NCBI GenBank assembly: GCA_002189035.1
Contig: NEEC01000352.1
Coordinates: 1 to 34,957 of the forward strand
DNA: 34,957 nt
Direction of reading: 5' to 3'
Origin: Utricularia gibba
Taxonomy: Eukaryota; Streptophyta; Magnoliopsida; Lamiales; Lentibulariaceae
Shown here: positions 23,588 through 34,761 of the stretch, piece by piece
Numbering within the stretch: the stretch's first letter is position 1
Layout of the letters: every line of letters begins with the position of its first letter
Made by a program: the position numbers and the translations under genes
Notes under the pieces: model-generated
Seen by the model: the letters and a program-made list of their open reading frames with translations, nothing else
What the model was told of the DNA's origin: nothing
Databases searched by the model: none

Positions 23588-25295
23588 GTGCACTCTTCGG
23601 TATCGAGTGGATATCTTGCAAACGGTGATGAGTCATGTTGCACATATCATACCGTTTCGAAGCTCGTTCCGAGCCGGTCTTCTTTCGTGTTGAGAACTTG
23701 TTCGTCCGAGGCTGCACAAATGCTCGAAAGATTGCCTTATATTAGCCTTCAGATGTGCAACGAAGTGGCCACCACGTTCGCGAAAATGTGACTCGGGACA
23801 CCTGACTCGATGCGAATGTGATTTTTGACATGCAAAACATATGTATTTCATGGACGATGTGAAATTTCGGATTTCGAGATGATCATTTAAGATGCCATCG
23901 GTGTGTCCCTAGCCACAACCTCATGGTGGCCTCGTGCACTCTTCGGTATCGAGTGGATATCTTGCAAACGGTGATGAGTCATGTTGCACATATCATACCG
24001 TTTCGAAGCTCGTTCCGAGCCGGTCTTCTTTCGTGTTGAGAACTTGTTCGTCCGAGGAGGCACAAATGCTCGAAAGATTGCCTTATATTAGCCTTCAGAT
24101 GTGCAACGAAGTGGCCACCACGTTCGCGAAAATGTGACTCGGGACACCTGACTCGATGCGAATGTGATTTTTGACATGCAAAACATATGTATTTCATGGA
24201 CGATGTGAAATTTCGGATTTCGAGATGATCATTTAAGATGGGGTGTGTCCCTAGCCACAACTCATGGTGGCCTCGTGCACTCTTCGGTATCGAGTGGATA
24301 TCTTGCAAACGGTGATGAGTCATGTTGCACATATCATACCGTTTCGAAGCTCGTTCCGAGCCGGTCTTTTTCGTGTTGAGAACTTGTTCGTCCGAGGCTG
24401 CACAAATGCTCGAAAGATTGCCTTATATTAGCCTTCAGATGTGCAACGAAGTGGCCACCACGTTCGCGAAAATGTGACTCGGGACACCTGACTCGATGCG
24501 AATGTGATTTTTGACATGCAAAACATATGTATTTCATGGACGATGTGAAATTTCGGATTTCGAGATGATCATTTAAGATGGGTGTGTCCCTAGCCACAAC
24601 CTCATGGTGGCCTCGTGCACTCTTCGGTATCGAGTGGATATCTTGCAAACGGTGATGAGTCATGTTGCACATATCATACCGTTTCGAAGCTCGTTCCGAG
24701 CCGGTCTTCTTTCGTGTTGAGAACTTGTTCGTCCGAGGAGGCACAAATGCTCGAAAGATTGCCTTATATTAGCCTTCAGATGTGCAACGAAGTGGCCACC
24801 ACGTTCGCGAAAATGTGACTCGGGACACCTGACTCGATGCGAATGTGATTTTTGACATGCAAAACATATGTATTTCATGGACGATGTGAAATTTGGATTT
24901 CGAGATGATCATTTAAGATGCCATGGGTGTGTCCCTAGCCCACCTCATGGTGGCCTCGTGCACTCTTCGGTATCGAGTGGATATCTTGCAAACGGTGATG
25001 AGTCATGTTGCACATATCATACCGTTTCGAAGCTCGTTCCGAGCCGGTCTTCTTTCGTGTTGAGAACTTGTTCGTCCGAGGCTGCACAAATGCTCGAAAG
25101 ATTGCCTTATATTAGCCTTCAGATGTGCAACGAAGTGGCCACCACGTTCGCGAAAATGTGACTCGGGACACCTGACTCGATGCGAATGTGATTTTTGACA
25201 TGCAAAACATATGTATTTCATGGACGATGTGAAATTTCGGATTTCGAGATGATCATTTAAGATGGGTGTCCTAGCCACAACCTCATGGTGGCCTC
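23588..25295 (+). repeat. Sub-block with ggctgcac variant on alternate copies
   Basis: Within this stretch gctgcac replaces gaggcac at 23711, 24397 and 25081, in copies 70, 72 and 74. The copies between them (71, 73) keep the normal gaggaggcac. This is a second local dimer pattern, marked by a different variant from that of domain 2. Confidence 0.7.
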
Positions 25296-26290
25296 GTGCA
25301 CTCTTCGTATCGAGTGGATATCTTGCAAAACGGTGATGAGTCATGTTGCACATATCATACCGTTTCGAAGCTCGTTCCGAGCCGGTCTTCTTTCGTGTGA
25401 GAACTTGTTCGTCCGAGGAGGCACAAATGCTCGAAAGATTGCCTTATATTAGCCTTCAGATGTGCAACGAAGTGGCCACCACGTTCGCGAAAATGTGACT
25501 CGGGACACCTGACTCGATGCGAATGTGATTTTTGACATGCAAAACATATGTATTTCATGGACGATGTGAAATTTCGGATTTCGAGATGATCATTTAAGAT
25601 GCCAGGGTGTGTCCCTAGCCACAACTCATGGTGGCCTCGTGCACTCTTCGGTATCGAGTGGATATCTTGCAAACGGTGATGAGTCATGTTGCACATATCA
25701 TACCGTTTCGAAGCTCGTTCCGAGCCGGTCTTTTTTTCGTGTTGAGAACTTGTTCGTCCGAGGAGGCACAAATGCTCGAAAGATTGCCTTATATTAGCCT
25801 TCAGATGTGCAACGAAGTGGCCACCACGTTCGCGAAAATGTGACTCGGGACACCTGACTCGATGCGAATGTGATTTTTGACATGCAAACATATGTATTTC
25901 ATGGACGATGTGAAATTTGGATTTCGAGATGATCATTTAAGATGGGGTGTGTCCCTAGCCACAACTCATGGTGGCCTCGTGCACTCTTCGGTATCGAGGA
26001 TATCTTGCAAACGGTGATGAGTCATGTTGCACATATCATACCGTTTCGAAGCTCGTTCCGAGCCGGTCTTTTTTCGTGTGAGAACTTGTTCGTCCGAGAG
26101 GCACAAATGCTCGAAAGATTGCCTTATATTAGCCTTCAGATGTGCAACGAAGTGGCCACCACGTTCGCGAAAATGTGACTCGGGACACCTGACTCGATGC
26201 GAATGTGATTTTTGACATGCAAAACATATGTATTTCATGGACGATGTGAAATTTCGGATTTCGAGATGATCATTTAAGATGCCATCGGTG

Positions 26291-26304
26291 TGTGGCTAGC
26301 CACA
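26291..26304. other. 14 bp palindrome TGTGGCTAGCCACA, fifth copy, linked to ccatcgg
   Basis: This one is preceded by gccatcggtg. The same linked combination recurs eight copies later at 29025-29038. Confidence 0.9.
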
Positions 26305-26629
26305 ACCTCATGGTGGCCTCGTGCACTCTTCGGTATCGAGTGGATATCTTGCAAACGGTGATGAGTCATGTTGCACATATCATACCGTTTCGAAGCTCGT
26401 TCCGAGCCGGTCTTTTTTTCGTGTTGAGAACTTGTTCGTCCGAGGGCACAAATGCTCGAAAGATTGCCTTATATTAGCCTTCAGATGTGCAACGAAGTGG
26501 CCACCACGTTCGCGAAAATGTGACTCGGGACACCTGACTCGATGCGAATGTGATTTTTGACATGCAAACATATGTATTTCATGGACGATGTGAAATTTCG
26601 GATTTCGAGATGATCATTTAAGATGGGTG

Positions 26630-26643
26630 TGTGGCTAGCCACA
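26630..26643. other. 14 bp palindrome TGTGGCTAGCCACA, sixth copy
   Basis: This is in the very next unit after the fifth copy, but on a tail that lacks ccat (taagatgggtgtgtgg). The two adjacent copies therefore differ in the flanking variant. Confidence 0.9.
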
Positions 26644-29024
26644 ACCTCATGGTGGCCTCGTGCACTCTTCGGTATCGAGTGGATATCTTGCAAATGGTGA
26701 TGAGTCATGTTGCACATAGCATACCGTTTCGAAGCTCGTTCCGAGCCGGTCTTCTTTCGTGTTGAGAACTTGTTCGTCCGAGGCTGCACAAATGCTCGAA
26801 AGATTGCCTTATATTAGCCTTCAGATGTGCAACGAAGTGGCCACCACGTTCGCGAAAATGTGACTCGGGACACCTGACTCGATGCGAATGTGATTTTTGA
26901 CATGCAAACATATGTATTTCATGGACGATGTGAAATTTTGGATTTCGAGATGATCATTTAAGATGCCATGGTGTGTCCCTAGCCACAACTCATGGTGGCC
27001 TCGTGCACTCTTCGGTATCGAGTGGATATCTTGCAAACGGTGATGAGTCATGTTGCACATATCATACCGTTTCGAAGCTCGTTCCGAGCCGGTCTTTTTC
27101 GTGTTGAGAACTTGTTCGTCCGAGGAGGCACAAATGCTCGAAAGATTGCCTTATATTAGCCTTCAGATGTGCAACGAAGTGGCCACCACGTTCGCGAAAA
27201 TGTGACTCGGGACACCTGACTCGATGCGAATGTGATTTTTGACATGCAAAACATATGTATTTCATGGACGATGTGAAATTTGGATTTCGAGATGATCATT
27301 TAAGATGCCATGTGTGTCCCTAGCCACAACTCATGGTGGCCTCGTGCACTCTTCGGTATCGAGTGGATATCTTGCAAACGGTGATGAGTCATGTTGCACA
27401 TATCATACCGTTTCGAAGCTCGTTCCGAGCCAGTTCTTTCGTGTGAGAACTTGTTCGTCCGAGGCACAAATGCTCGAAAGATTGCCTTATATTAGCCTTC
27501 AGATGTGCAACGAAGTGGCCACCACGTTCGCGAAAATGTGACTCGGGACACCTGACTCGATGCGAATGTGATTTTTGACATGCAAGACATATGTATTTCA
27601 TGGACGATGTGAAATTTTGGATTTCGAGATGATCATTTAAGATGCCATGGGTGTGTCCCTAGCCACAACCTCATGGTGGCCTCGTGCACTCTTCGGTATC
27701 GAGTGGATATCTTACAAATGGTGATGAGTCATGTTGCACATAGCATACCGTTTCGAAGCTCGTTCCGAGCCGGTCTTCTTTCGTGTTGAGAACTTGTTCG
27801 TCCGAGGAGGCACAAATGCTCGAAAGATTGCCTTATATTAGCCTTCAGATGTGCAACGAAGTGGCCACCACGTTCGCGAAAATGTGACTCGGGACACCTG
27901 ACTCGATGCGAATGTGATTTTTGACATGCAAAACATATGTATTTCATGGACGATGTGAAATTTCGGATTTCGAGATGATCATTTAAGATGCCATGGTGTG
28001 TCCCTAGCCACACCTCATGGTGGCCTCGTGCACTCTTCGGTATCGAGTGGATATCTTGCAAACGGTGATGAGTCATGTTGCACATATCATACCGTTTCGA
28101 AGCTCGTTCCGAGCCGGTCTTCTTTCGTGTTGAGAACTTGTTCGTCCGAGGCTGCACAAATGCTCGAAAGATTGCCTTATATTAGCCTTCAGATGTGCAA
28201 CGAAGTGGCCACCACGTTCGCGAAAATGTGACTCGGGACACCTGACTCGATGCGAATGTGATTTTTGACATGCAAACATATGTATTTCATGGGACGATGT
28301 GAAATTTGGATTTCGAGATGATCATTAAGATGCCATGGTGTGTCCCTAGCCACACCTCATGGTGGCCTCGTGCACTCTTCGGTATCGAGTGGATATCTTG
28401 CAAACGGTGATGAGTCATGTTGCACCATACCGTTTCGAAGCTCGTTCCGAGCCGGTCTTTTTTCGTGTGAGAACTTGTTCGTCCGAGGAGCACAAATGCT
28501 CGAAAGATTGCCTTATATTAGCCTTCAGATGTGCAACGAAGTGGCCACCACTTCGCGAAAATGTGACTCGGGACACCTGACTCGATGCGAATGTGATTTT
28601 TGACATGCAAAACATATGTATTTCATGGACGATGTGAAATTTCGGATTTCGAGATGATCATTTAAGATGCCATGGGTGTGTCCCTAGCCACAACCTCATG
28701 GTGGCCTCGTGCACTCTTCGGTATCGAGTGGATATCTTGCAAACGGTGATGAGTCATGTTGCACATATCATACCGTTTCGAAGCTCGTTCCGAGCCGGTC
28801 TTCTTTCGTGTTGAGAACTTGTTCGTCCGAGGAGGCACAAATGCTCGAAAGATTGCCTTATATTAGCCTTCAGATGTGCAACGAAGTGGCCACCACGTTC
28901 GCGAAAATGTGACTCGGGACACCTGACTCGATGCGAATGTGATTTTTGACATGCAAAACATATGTATTTCATGGACGATGTGAAATTTCGGATTTCGAGA
29001 TGATCATTTAAGATGCCATCGGTG

Positions 29025-29038
29025 TGTGGCTAGCCACA
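29025..29038. other. 14 bp palindrome TGTGGCTAGCCACA, seventh copy, linked to ccatcgg
   Basis: This is the last copy seen in the window. It shares the upstream gccatcggtg with the copy at 26291, which suggests common descent of this segment. Confidence 0.9.
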
Positions 29039-30408
29039 ACCTCATGGTGGCCTCGTGCACTCTTCGGTATCGAGTGGATATCTTGCAAATGGTGATGAGT
29101 CATGTTGCACATATCATACCGTTTCGAGCTCGTTCCGAGCCGGTCTTTCGTGTTGAGAACTTGTTCGTCCGAGGAGGCACAAATGCTCGAAAGATTGCCT
29201 TATATTAGCCTTCAGATGTGCAACGAAGTGGCCACCACGTTCGCGAAAATGTGACTCGGGACACCTGACTCGATGCGAATGTGATTTTTGACATGCAAGA
29301 CATATGTATTTCATGGGACGATGTGAAATTTGGATTTCGAGATGATCATTTAAGATGGGTGTGTCCCTAGCCACAACCTCATGGTGGCCTCGTGCACTCT
29401 TCGGTATCGAGTGGATATCTTGCAAACGGTGATGAGTCATGTTGCACATATCATACCGTTTCGAAGCTCGTTCCGAGCCGGTCTTCTTTCGTGTTGAGAA
29501 CTTGTTCGTCCGAGGCTGCACAAATGCTCGAAAGATTGCCTTATATTAGCCTTCAGATGTGCAACGAAGTGGCCACCACGTTCGCGAAAATGTGACTCGG
29601 GACACCTGACTCGATGCGAATGTGATTTTTGACATGCAAGACATATGTATTTCATGGGACGATGTGAAATTTGGATTTCGAGATGATCATTTAAGATGGG
29701 TGTGTCCCTAGCCACAACCTCATGGTGGCCTCGTGCACTCTTCGGTATCGAGTGGATATCTTGCAAACGGTGATGAGTCATGTTGCACATATCATACCGT
29801 TTCGAAGCTCGTTCCGAGCCGGTCTTCTTTCGTGTTGAGAACTTGTTCGTCCGAGGAGCACAAATGCTCGAAAGATTGCCTTATATTAGCCTTCAGATGT
29901 GCAACGAAGTGGCCACCACGTTCGCGAAAATGTGACTCGGGACACCTGACTCGATGCGAATGTGATTTTTGACATGCAAGACATATTTCATGGGACGATG
30001 TGAAATTTTGGATTTCGAGATGATCATTTAAGATGCCAGGTGTGTCCCTAGCCACAACCTCATGGTGGCCTCGTGCACTCTTCGGTATCGAGTGATATCT
30101 TGCAAACGGTGATGAGTCATGTTGCACATATCATACCGTTTCGAAGCTCGTTCCGAGCCGGTCTTCTTTCGTGTTGAGAACTTGTTCGTCGAGGAGGCAC
30201 AAATGCTCGAAAGATTGCCTTATATTAGCCTTCAGATGTGCAACGAAGTGGCCACCACGTTCGCGAAAATGTGACTCGGGACACCTGACTCGATGCGAAT
30301 GTGATTTTGACATGCAAACATATGTATTTCATGGGACGATGTGAAATTTGGATTTCGAGATGATCATTTAAGATGGGTGTGTCCCTAGCCACAACTCATG
30401 GTGGCCTC

Positions 30409-30730
30409 GTGCACTCTTCGGTATCGAGTGGATATCTTGCAAACGGTGATGAGTCATGTTGACGTTCCGAGCCGGTCTTCTTTCGTGTTGAGAACTTGTT
30501 CGTCCGAGGAGGCACAAATGCTCGAAAGATTGCCTTATATTAGCCTTCAGATGTGCAACGAAGTGGCCACCACGTTCGCGAAAATGTGACTCGGGACACC
30601 TGACTCGATGCGAATGTGATTTTTGACATGCAAACATATGTATTTCATGGACGATGTGAAATTTCGGATTTCGAGATGATCATTTAAGATGCCATGGGTG
30701 TGTCCCTAGCCACAACCTCATGGTGGCCTC
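30409..30730 (+). repeat. Unit with 23 bp deletion at the dyad
   Basis: The copy reads gagtcatgttgacgttccga at 30451-30470. About 23 bp between catgttg and cgttccga are lost, including the catacc segment and TTCGAA. The unit is 322 bp. Confidence 0.87.
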
Positions 30731-31414
30731 GTGCACTCTTCGGTATCGAGTGGATATCTTGCAAACGGTGATGAGTCATGTTGCACATATCATACCGTTT
30801 CGAAGCTCGTTCCGAGCCGGTCTTCTTTCGTGTTGAGAACTTGTTCGTCCGAGGAGGCACAAATGCTCGAAAGATTGCCTTATATTAGCCTTCAGATGTG
30901 CAACGAAGTGGCCACCACGTTCGCGAAAATGTGACTCGGGACACCTGACTCGATGCGAATGTGATTTTTGACATGCAAGACATATGTATTTCATGGGACG
31001 ATGTGAAATTTGGATTTCGAGATGATCATTTAAGATGCCATGGGTGTGTCCCTAGCCACAACCTCATGGTGGCCTCGTGCACTCTTCGGTATCGAGTGGA
31101 TATCTTGCAAATGGTGATGAGTCATGTTGCACATAGCATACCGTTTCGAAGCTCGTTCCGAGCCGGTCTTCTTTCGTGTTGAGAACTTGTTCGTCCGAGG
31201 CTGCACAAATGCTCGAAAGATTGCCTTATATTAGCCTTCAGATGTGCAACGAAGTGGCCACCACGTTCGCGAAAATGTGACTCGGGACACCTGACTCGAT
31301 GCGAATGTGATTTTTGACATGCAAGACATATGTATTTCATGGACGATGTGAAATTTGGATTTCGAGATGATCATTTAAGATGTGTGTCCCTAGCCACAAC
31401 CTCATGGTGGCCTC

Positions 31415-31733
31415 GTGCACTCTTCGGTATCGAGTGGATATCTTGCAAACGGTGATGAGTCATGTTGCACATATCATACCGTTTCGAAGCTCGTTCCGAG
31501 CCGGTCTTCTTTCGTGTTGAGAACTTGTTCGTCCGCACAAATGCTCGGTTAGCCTTCAGATGTGCAACGAAGTGGCCACCACGTTCGCGAAAATGTGACT
31601 CGGACACCTGACTCGATGCGAATGTGATTTTTGACATGCAAGACATATGTATTTCATGGACGATGTGAAATTTTGATTTCGAGATGATCATTTAAGATGG
31701 GTGTGTCCCTAGCCACAACCTCATGGTGGCCTC
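31415..31733 (+). repeat. Unit with two deletions around the ggcacaaatgctcg segment
   Basis: At 31535 gtccg joins directly to cacaaatgctcg (a loss of 6 bp). At 31547 ctcg joins to gttagcc (a loss of about 14 bp covering aaagattgcctta). The unit is 319 bp. This is the only copy seen with a large loss in the otherwise very stable aaagattgcc stretch. Confidence 0.85.
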
Positions 31734-33097
31734 GTGCACTCTTCGGTATCGAGTGGATATCTTGCAAACGGTGATGAGTCATGTTGCACATATCATACCG
31801 TTTCGAAGCTCGTTCCGAGCCGGTCTTCTTTCGTGTTGAGAACTTGTTCGTCCGAGGAGGCACAAATGCTCGAAAGATTGCCTTATATTAGCCTTCAGAT
31901 GTGCAACGAAGTGGCCACCACGTTCGCGAAATGTGACTCGGGACACCTGACTCGATGCGAATGTGATTTTTGACATGCAAGACATATGTATTTCATGGGA
32001 CGATGTGAAATTTGGATTTCGAGATGATCATTTAAGATGCCAGGTGTGTCCCTAGCCACAACCTCATGGTGGCCTCGTGCACTCTTCGGTATCGAGTGGA
32101 TATCTTGCAAACGGTGATGAGTCATGTTGCACATATCATACCGTTTCGAAGCTCGTTCCGAGCCGGTCTTCTTTCGTGTTGAGAACTTGTTCGTCCGAGG
32201 CACAAATGCTCGAAAGATTGCCTTATATTAGCCTTCAGATGTGCAACGAAGTGGCCACCACGTTCGCGAAATGTGACTCGGGACACCTGACTCGATGCGA
32301 ATGTGATTTTTGACATGCAAGACATATGTATTTCATGGGACGATGTGAAATTTGGATTTCGAGATGATCATTTAAGATGGGTGTGTCCCTAGCCACACCT
32401 CATGGTGGCCTCGTGCACTCTTCGGTATCGAGTGGATATCTTGCAACGGTGATGAGTCATGTTGCACATATCATACCGTTTCGAAGCTCGTTCCGAGCCG
32501 GTCTTCTTTCGTGTTGAGAACTTGTTCGTCCGAGGGCACAAATGCTCGAAAGATTGCCTTATATTAGCCTTCAGATGTGCAACGAAGTGGCCACCACGTT
32601 CGCGAAAATGTGACTCGGGACACCTGACTCGATGCGAATGTGATTTTTGACATGCAAGACATATGTATTTCATGGGACGATGTGAAATTTGGATTTCGAG
32701 ATGATCATTTAAGATGGGGTGTGTCCCTAGCCACAACCTCATGGTGGCCTCGTGCACTCTTCGGTATCGAGTGGATATCTTGCAAACGGTGATGAGTCAT
32801 GTTGCACATAGCATACCGTTTCGAAGCTCGTTCCGAGCCGGTCTTCTTTCGTGTTGAGAACTTGTTCGTCCGAGGAGGCACAAATGCTCGAAAGATTGCC
32901 TTATATTAGCCTTCAGATGTGCAACGAAGTGGCCACCACGTTCGCGAAAATGTGACTCGGGACACCTGACTCGATGCGAATGTGATTTTTGACATGCAAG
33001 ACATATGTATTTCATGGGACGATGTGAAATTTTGGATTTCGAGATGATCATTTAAGATGCCATGGTGTGTCCCTAGCCACAACCTCATGGTGGCCTC

Positions 33098-33414
33098 GTG
33101 CACTCTTCGGTATCGAGTGGATATCTTGCAAACGGTGATGAGTCATGTTGCACATTACGTTTCTTCTTTCGTGTTGAGAACTTGTTCGTCCGAGGAGCAC
33201 AAATGCTCGAAAGATTGCCTTATATTAGCCTTCAGATGTGCAACGAAGTGGCCACCACGTTCGCGAAAATGTGACTCGGGACACCTGACTCGATGCGAAT
33301 GTGATTTTGACATGCAAGACATATGTATTTCATGGGACGATGTGAAATTTGGATTTCGAGATGATCATTTAAGATGCCAGGGTGTGTCCCTAGCCACAAC
33401 CTCATGGTGGCCTC
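33098..33414 (+). repeat. Unit with 26 bp deletion removing the dyad
   Basis: The copy reads cacattacgtttcttctttc at 33151-33170, losing about 26 bp. TTCGAA and the whole GCTCG-TTC-CGAGC dyad are absent. At 317 bp it is among the shortest copies. Confidence 0.87.
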
Positions 33415-33757
33415 GTGCACTCTTCGGTATCGAGTGGATATCTTGCAAACGGTGATGAGTCATGTTGCACATATCATACCGTTTCGAAGCTCGTTCCGAG
33501 CCGGTCTTCTTTCGTGTTGAGAACTTGTTCGTCCGAGGCTGCACAAATGCTCGAAAGATTGCCTTATATTAGCCTTCAGATGTGCAACGAAGTGGCCACC
33601 ACGTTCGCGAAAATGTGACTCGGGACCTGACTCGATGCGAATGTGATTTTTGACATGCAAGACATATGTATTTCATGGACGATGTGAAATTTCGGATTTC
33701 GAGATGATCATTTAAGATGCCATGGGTGTGTCCCTAGCCACAACTCATGGTGGCCTC

Positions 33758-34428
33758 GTGCACTCTTCGGTATCGAGTGGATATCTTGCAAATGGTGATG
33801 AGTCATGTTGCACATAGCATACCGTTTCGAAGCTCGTTCCGAGCCGGTCTTCTTTCGTGTTGAGAACTTGTTCGTCCGAGGAGGCACAAATGCTCGAAAG
33901 ATTGCCTTATATTAGCCTTCAGATGTGCAACGAAGTGGCCACCACATTCGCGAAAATGTGACTCGGGACACCTGACTCGATGCGAATGTGATTTTTGACA
34001 TGCAAGACATATGTATTTCATGGGACGATGTGAAATTTGATTTCGAGATGATCATTTAAGATGCCATAGCCACAACCTCAAGTGGGGATCGAGTGGATAT
34101 CTTGCAAACGGTGATGAGTCATGTTGCACATATCATACCGTTTCGAAGCTCGTTCCGAGCCGGTCTTCTTTCGTGTTGAGAACTTGTTCGTCCGAGGAGG
34201 CACAAATGCTCGAAAGATTGCCTTATATTAGCCTTCAGATGTGCAACGAAGTGGCCACCACGTTCGCGAAAATGTGACTCGGGACACCTGACTCGATGCG
34301 AATGTGATTTTTGACATGCAAACATATGTATTTCATGGGACGATGTGAAATTTCGGATTTCGAGATGATCATTTAAGATGCCAGGGTGTGTCCCTAGCCA
34401 CAACCTCATGGTGGCCTCGTGCACTCTT
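33758..34428 (+). repeat. Pair of units with a scrambled junction and lost anchor
   Basis: At 34067 gatgccat joins directly to agccacaacc (a loss of 12 bp). After cctca at 34080 the sequence reads agtggggatcgagtgg, so the expected tggtggcctcgtgcactcttcgg is replaced by a few bases. The anchor of this copy is missing. The remainder of the unit is normal. Confidence 0.85.
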
Positions 34429-34761
34429 CGGTATCGAGTGGATATCTTACAAATGGTGATGAGTCATGTTGCACATAGCATACCGTTTCGAAGCTCGTTC
34501 CGAGCCGGTCTTCTTTCGTGTTGAGAACTTGTTCGTCCGAGCTGCACAAATGCTCGAAAGATTGCCTTATATTAGCCTTCAGATGTGCAACGAAGTGGCC
34601 ACCACGTTCGCGAAAATGTGACTCGGGACACCTGACTCGATGCGAATGTGATTTTTGACATGCAAACATATGTATTTCATGGGACGATGTGAAATTTCGG
34701 ATTTCGAGATGATCATTTAAGATGCCATGGTGTGTCCCTAGCCACACCTCATGGTGGCCTC

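Larger units (their letters stand above)
18207..29054 (+). repeat. Array domain 3: alternation lost, later acquisition of the ggctgcac variant
   Basis: Anchors are at 18207, 18549, 18894, 19236, 19579, 19915, 20259, 20604, 20943, (truncated copy), 21537, 21884, 22228, 22572, 22899, 23245, 23588, 23934, 24275, 24615, 24958, 25296, 25639, 25979, 26321, 26660, 27003, 27344, 27684, 28028, 28370 and 28709. The A-B parity seen earlier breaks: acgtatg is at 18453, 19141 and 21191, and catgtgacg at 19496, 20519 and 21203, with both in the same copy near 21190-21211. From about 21.4 kb most copies combine gcaaaacat or gcaaacat, catggacg and gaaatttcgg. The gaggctgcac variant first appears at 23711. 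Confidence 0.75.

Noticed and set aside
25355-25936. Longest open frame, 193 codons on the minus strand, plus many 60-140 codon frames on both strands
   Set aside because: They are the same translated satellite over and over. A unit near 345 bp is a multiple of three, so stop-free stretches recur, and non-triplet indels join or break them at random. Frame is not preserved between copies, and the frames have no coding signature.
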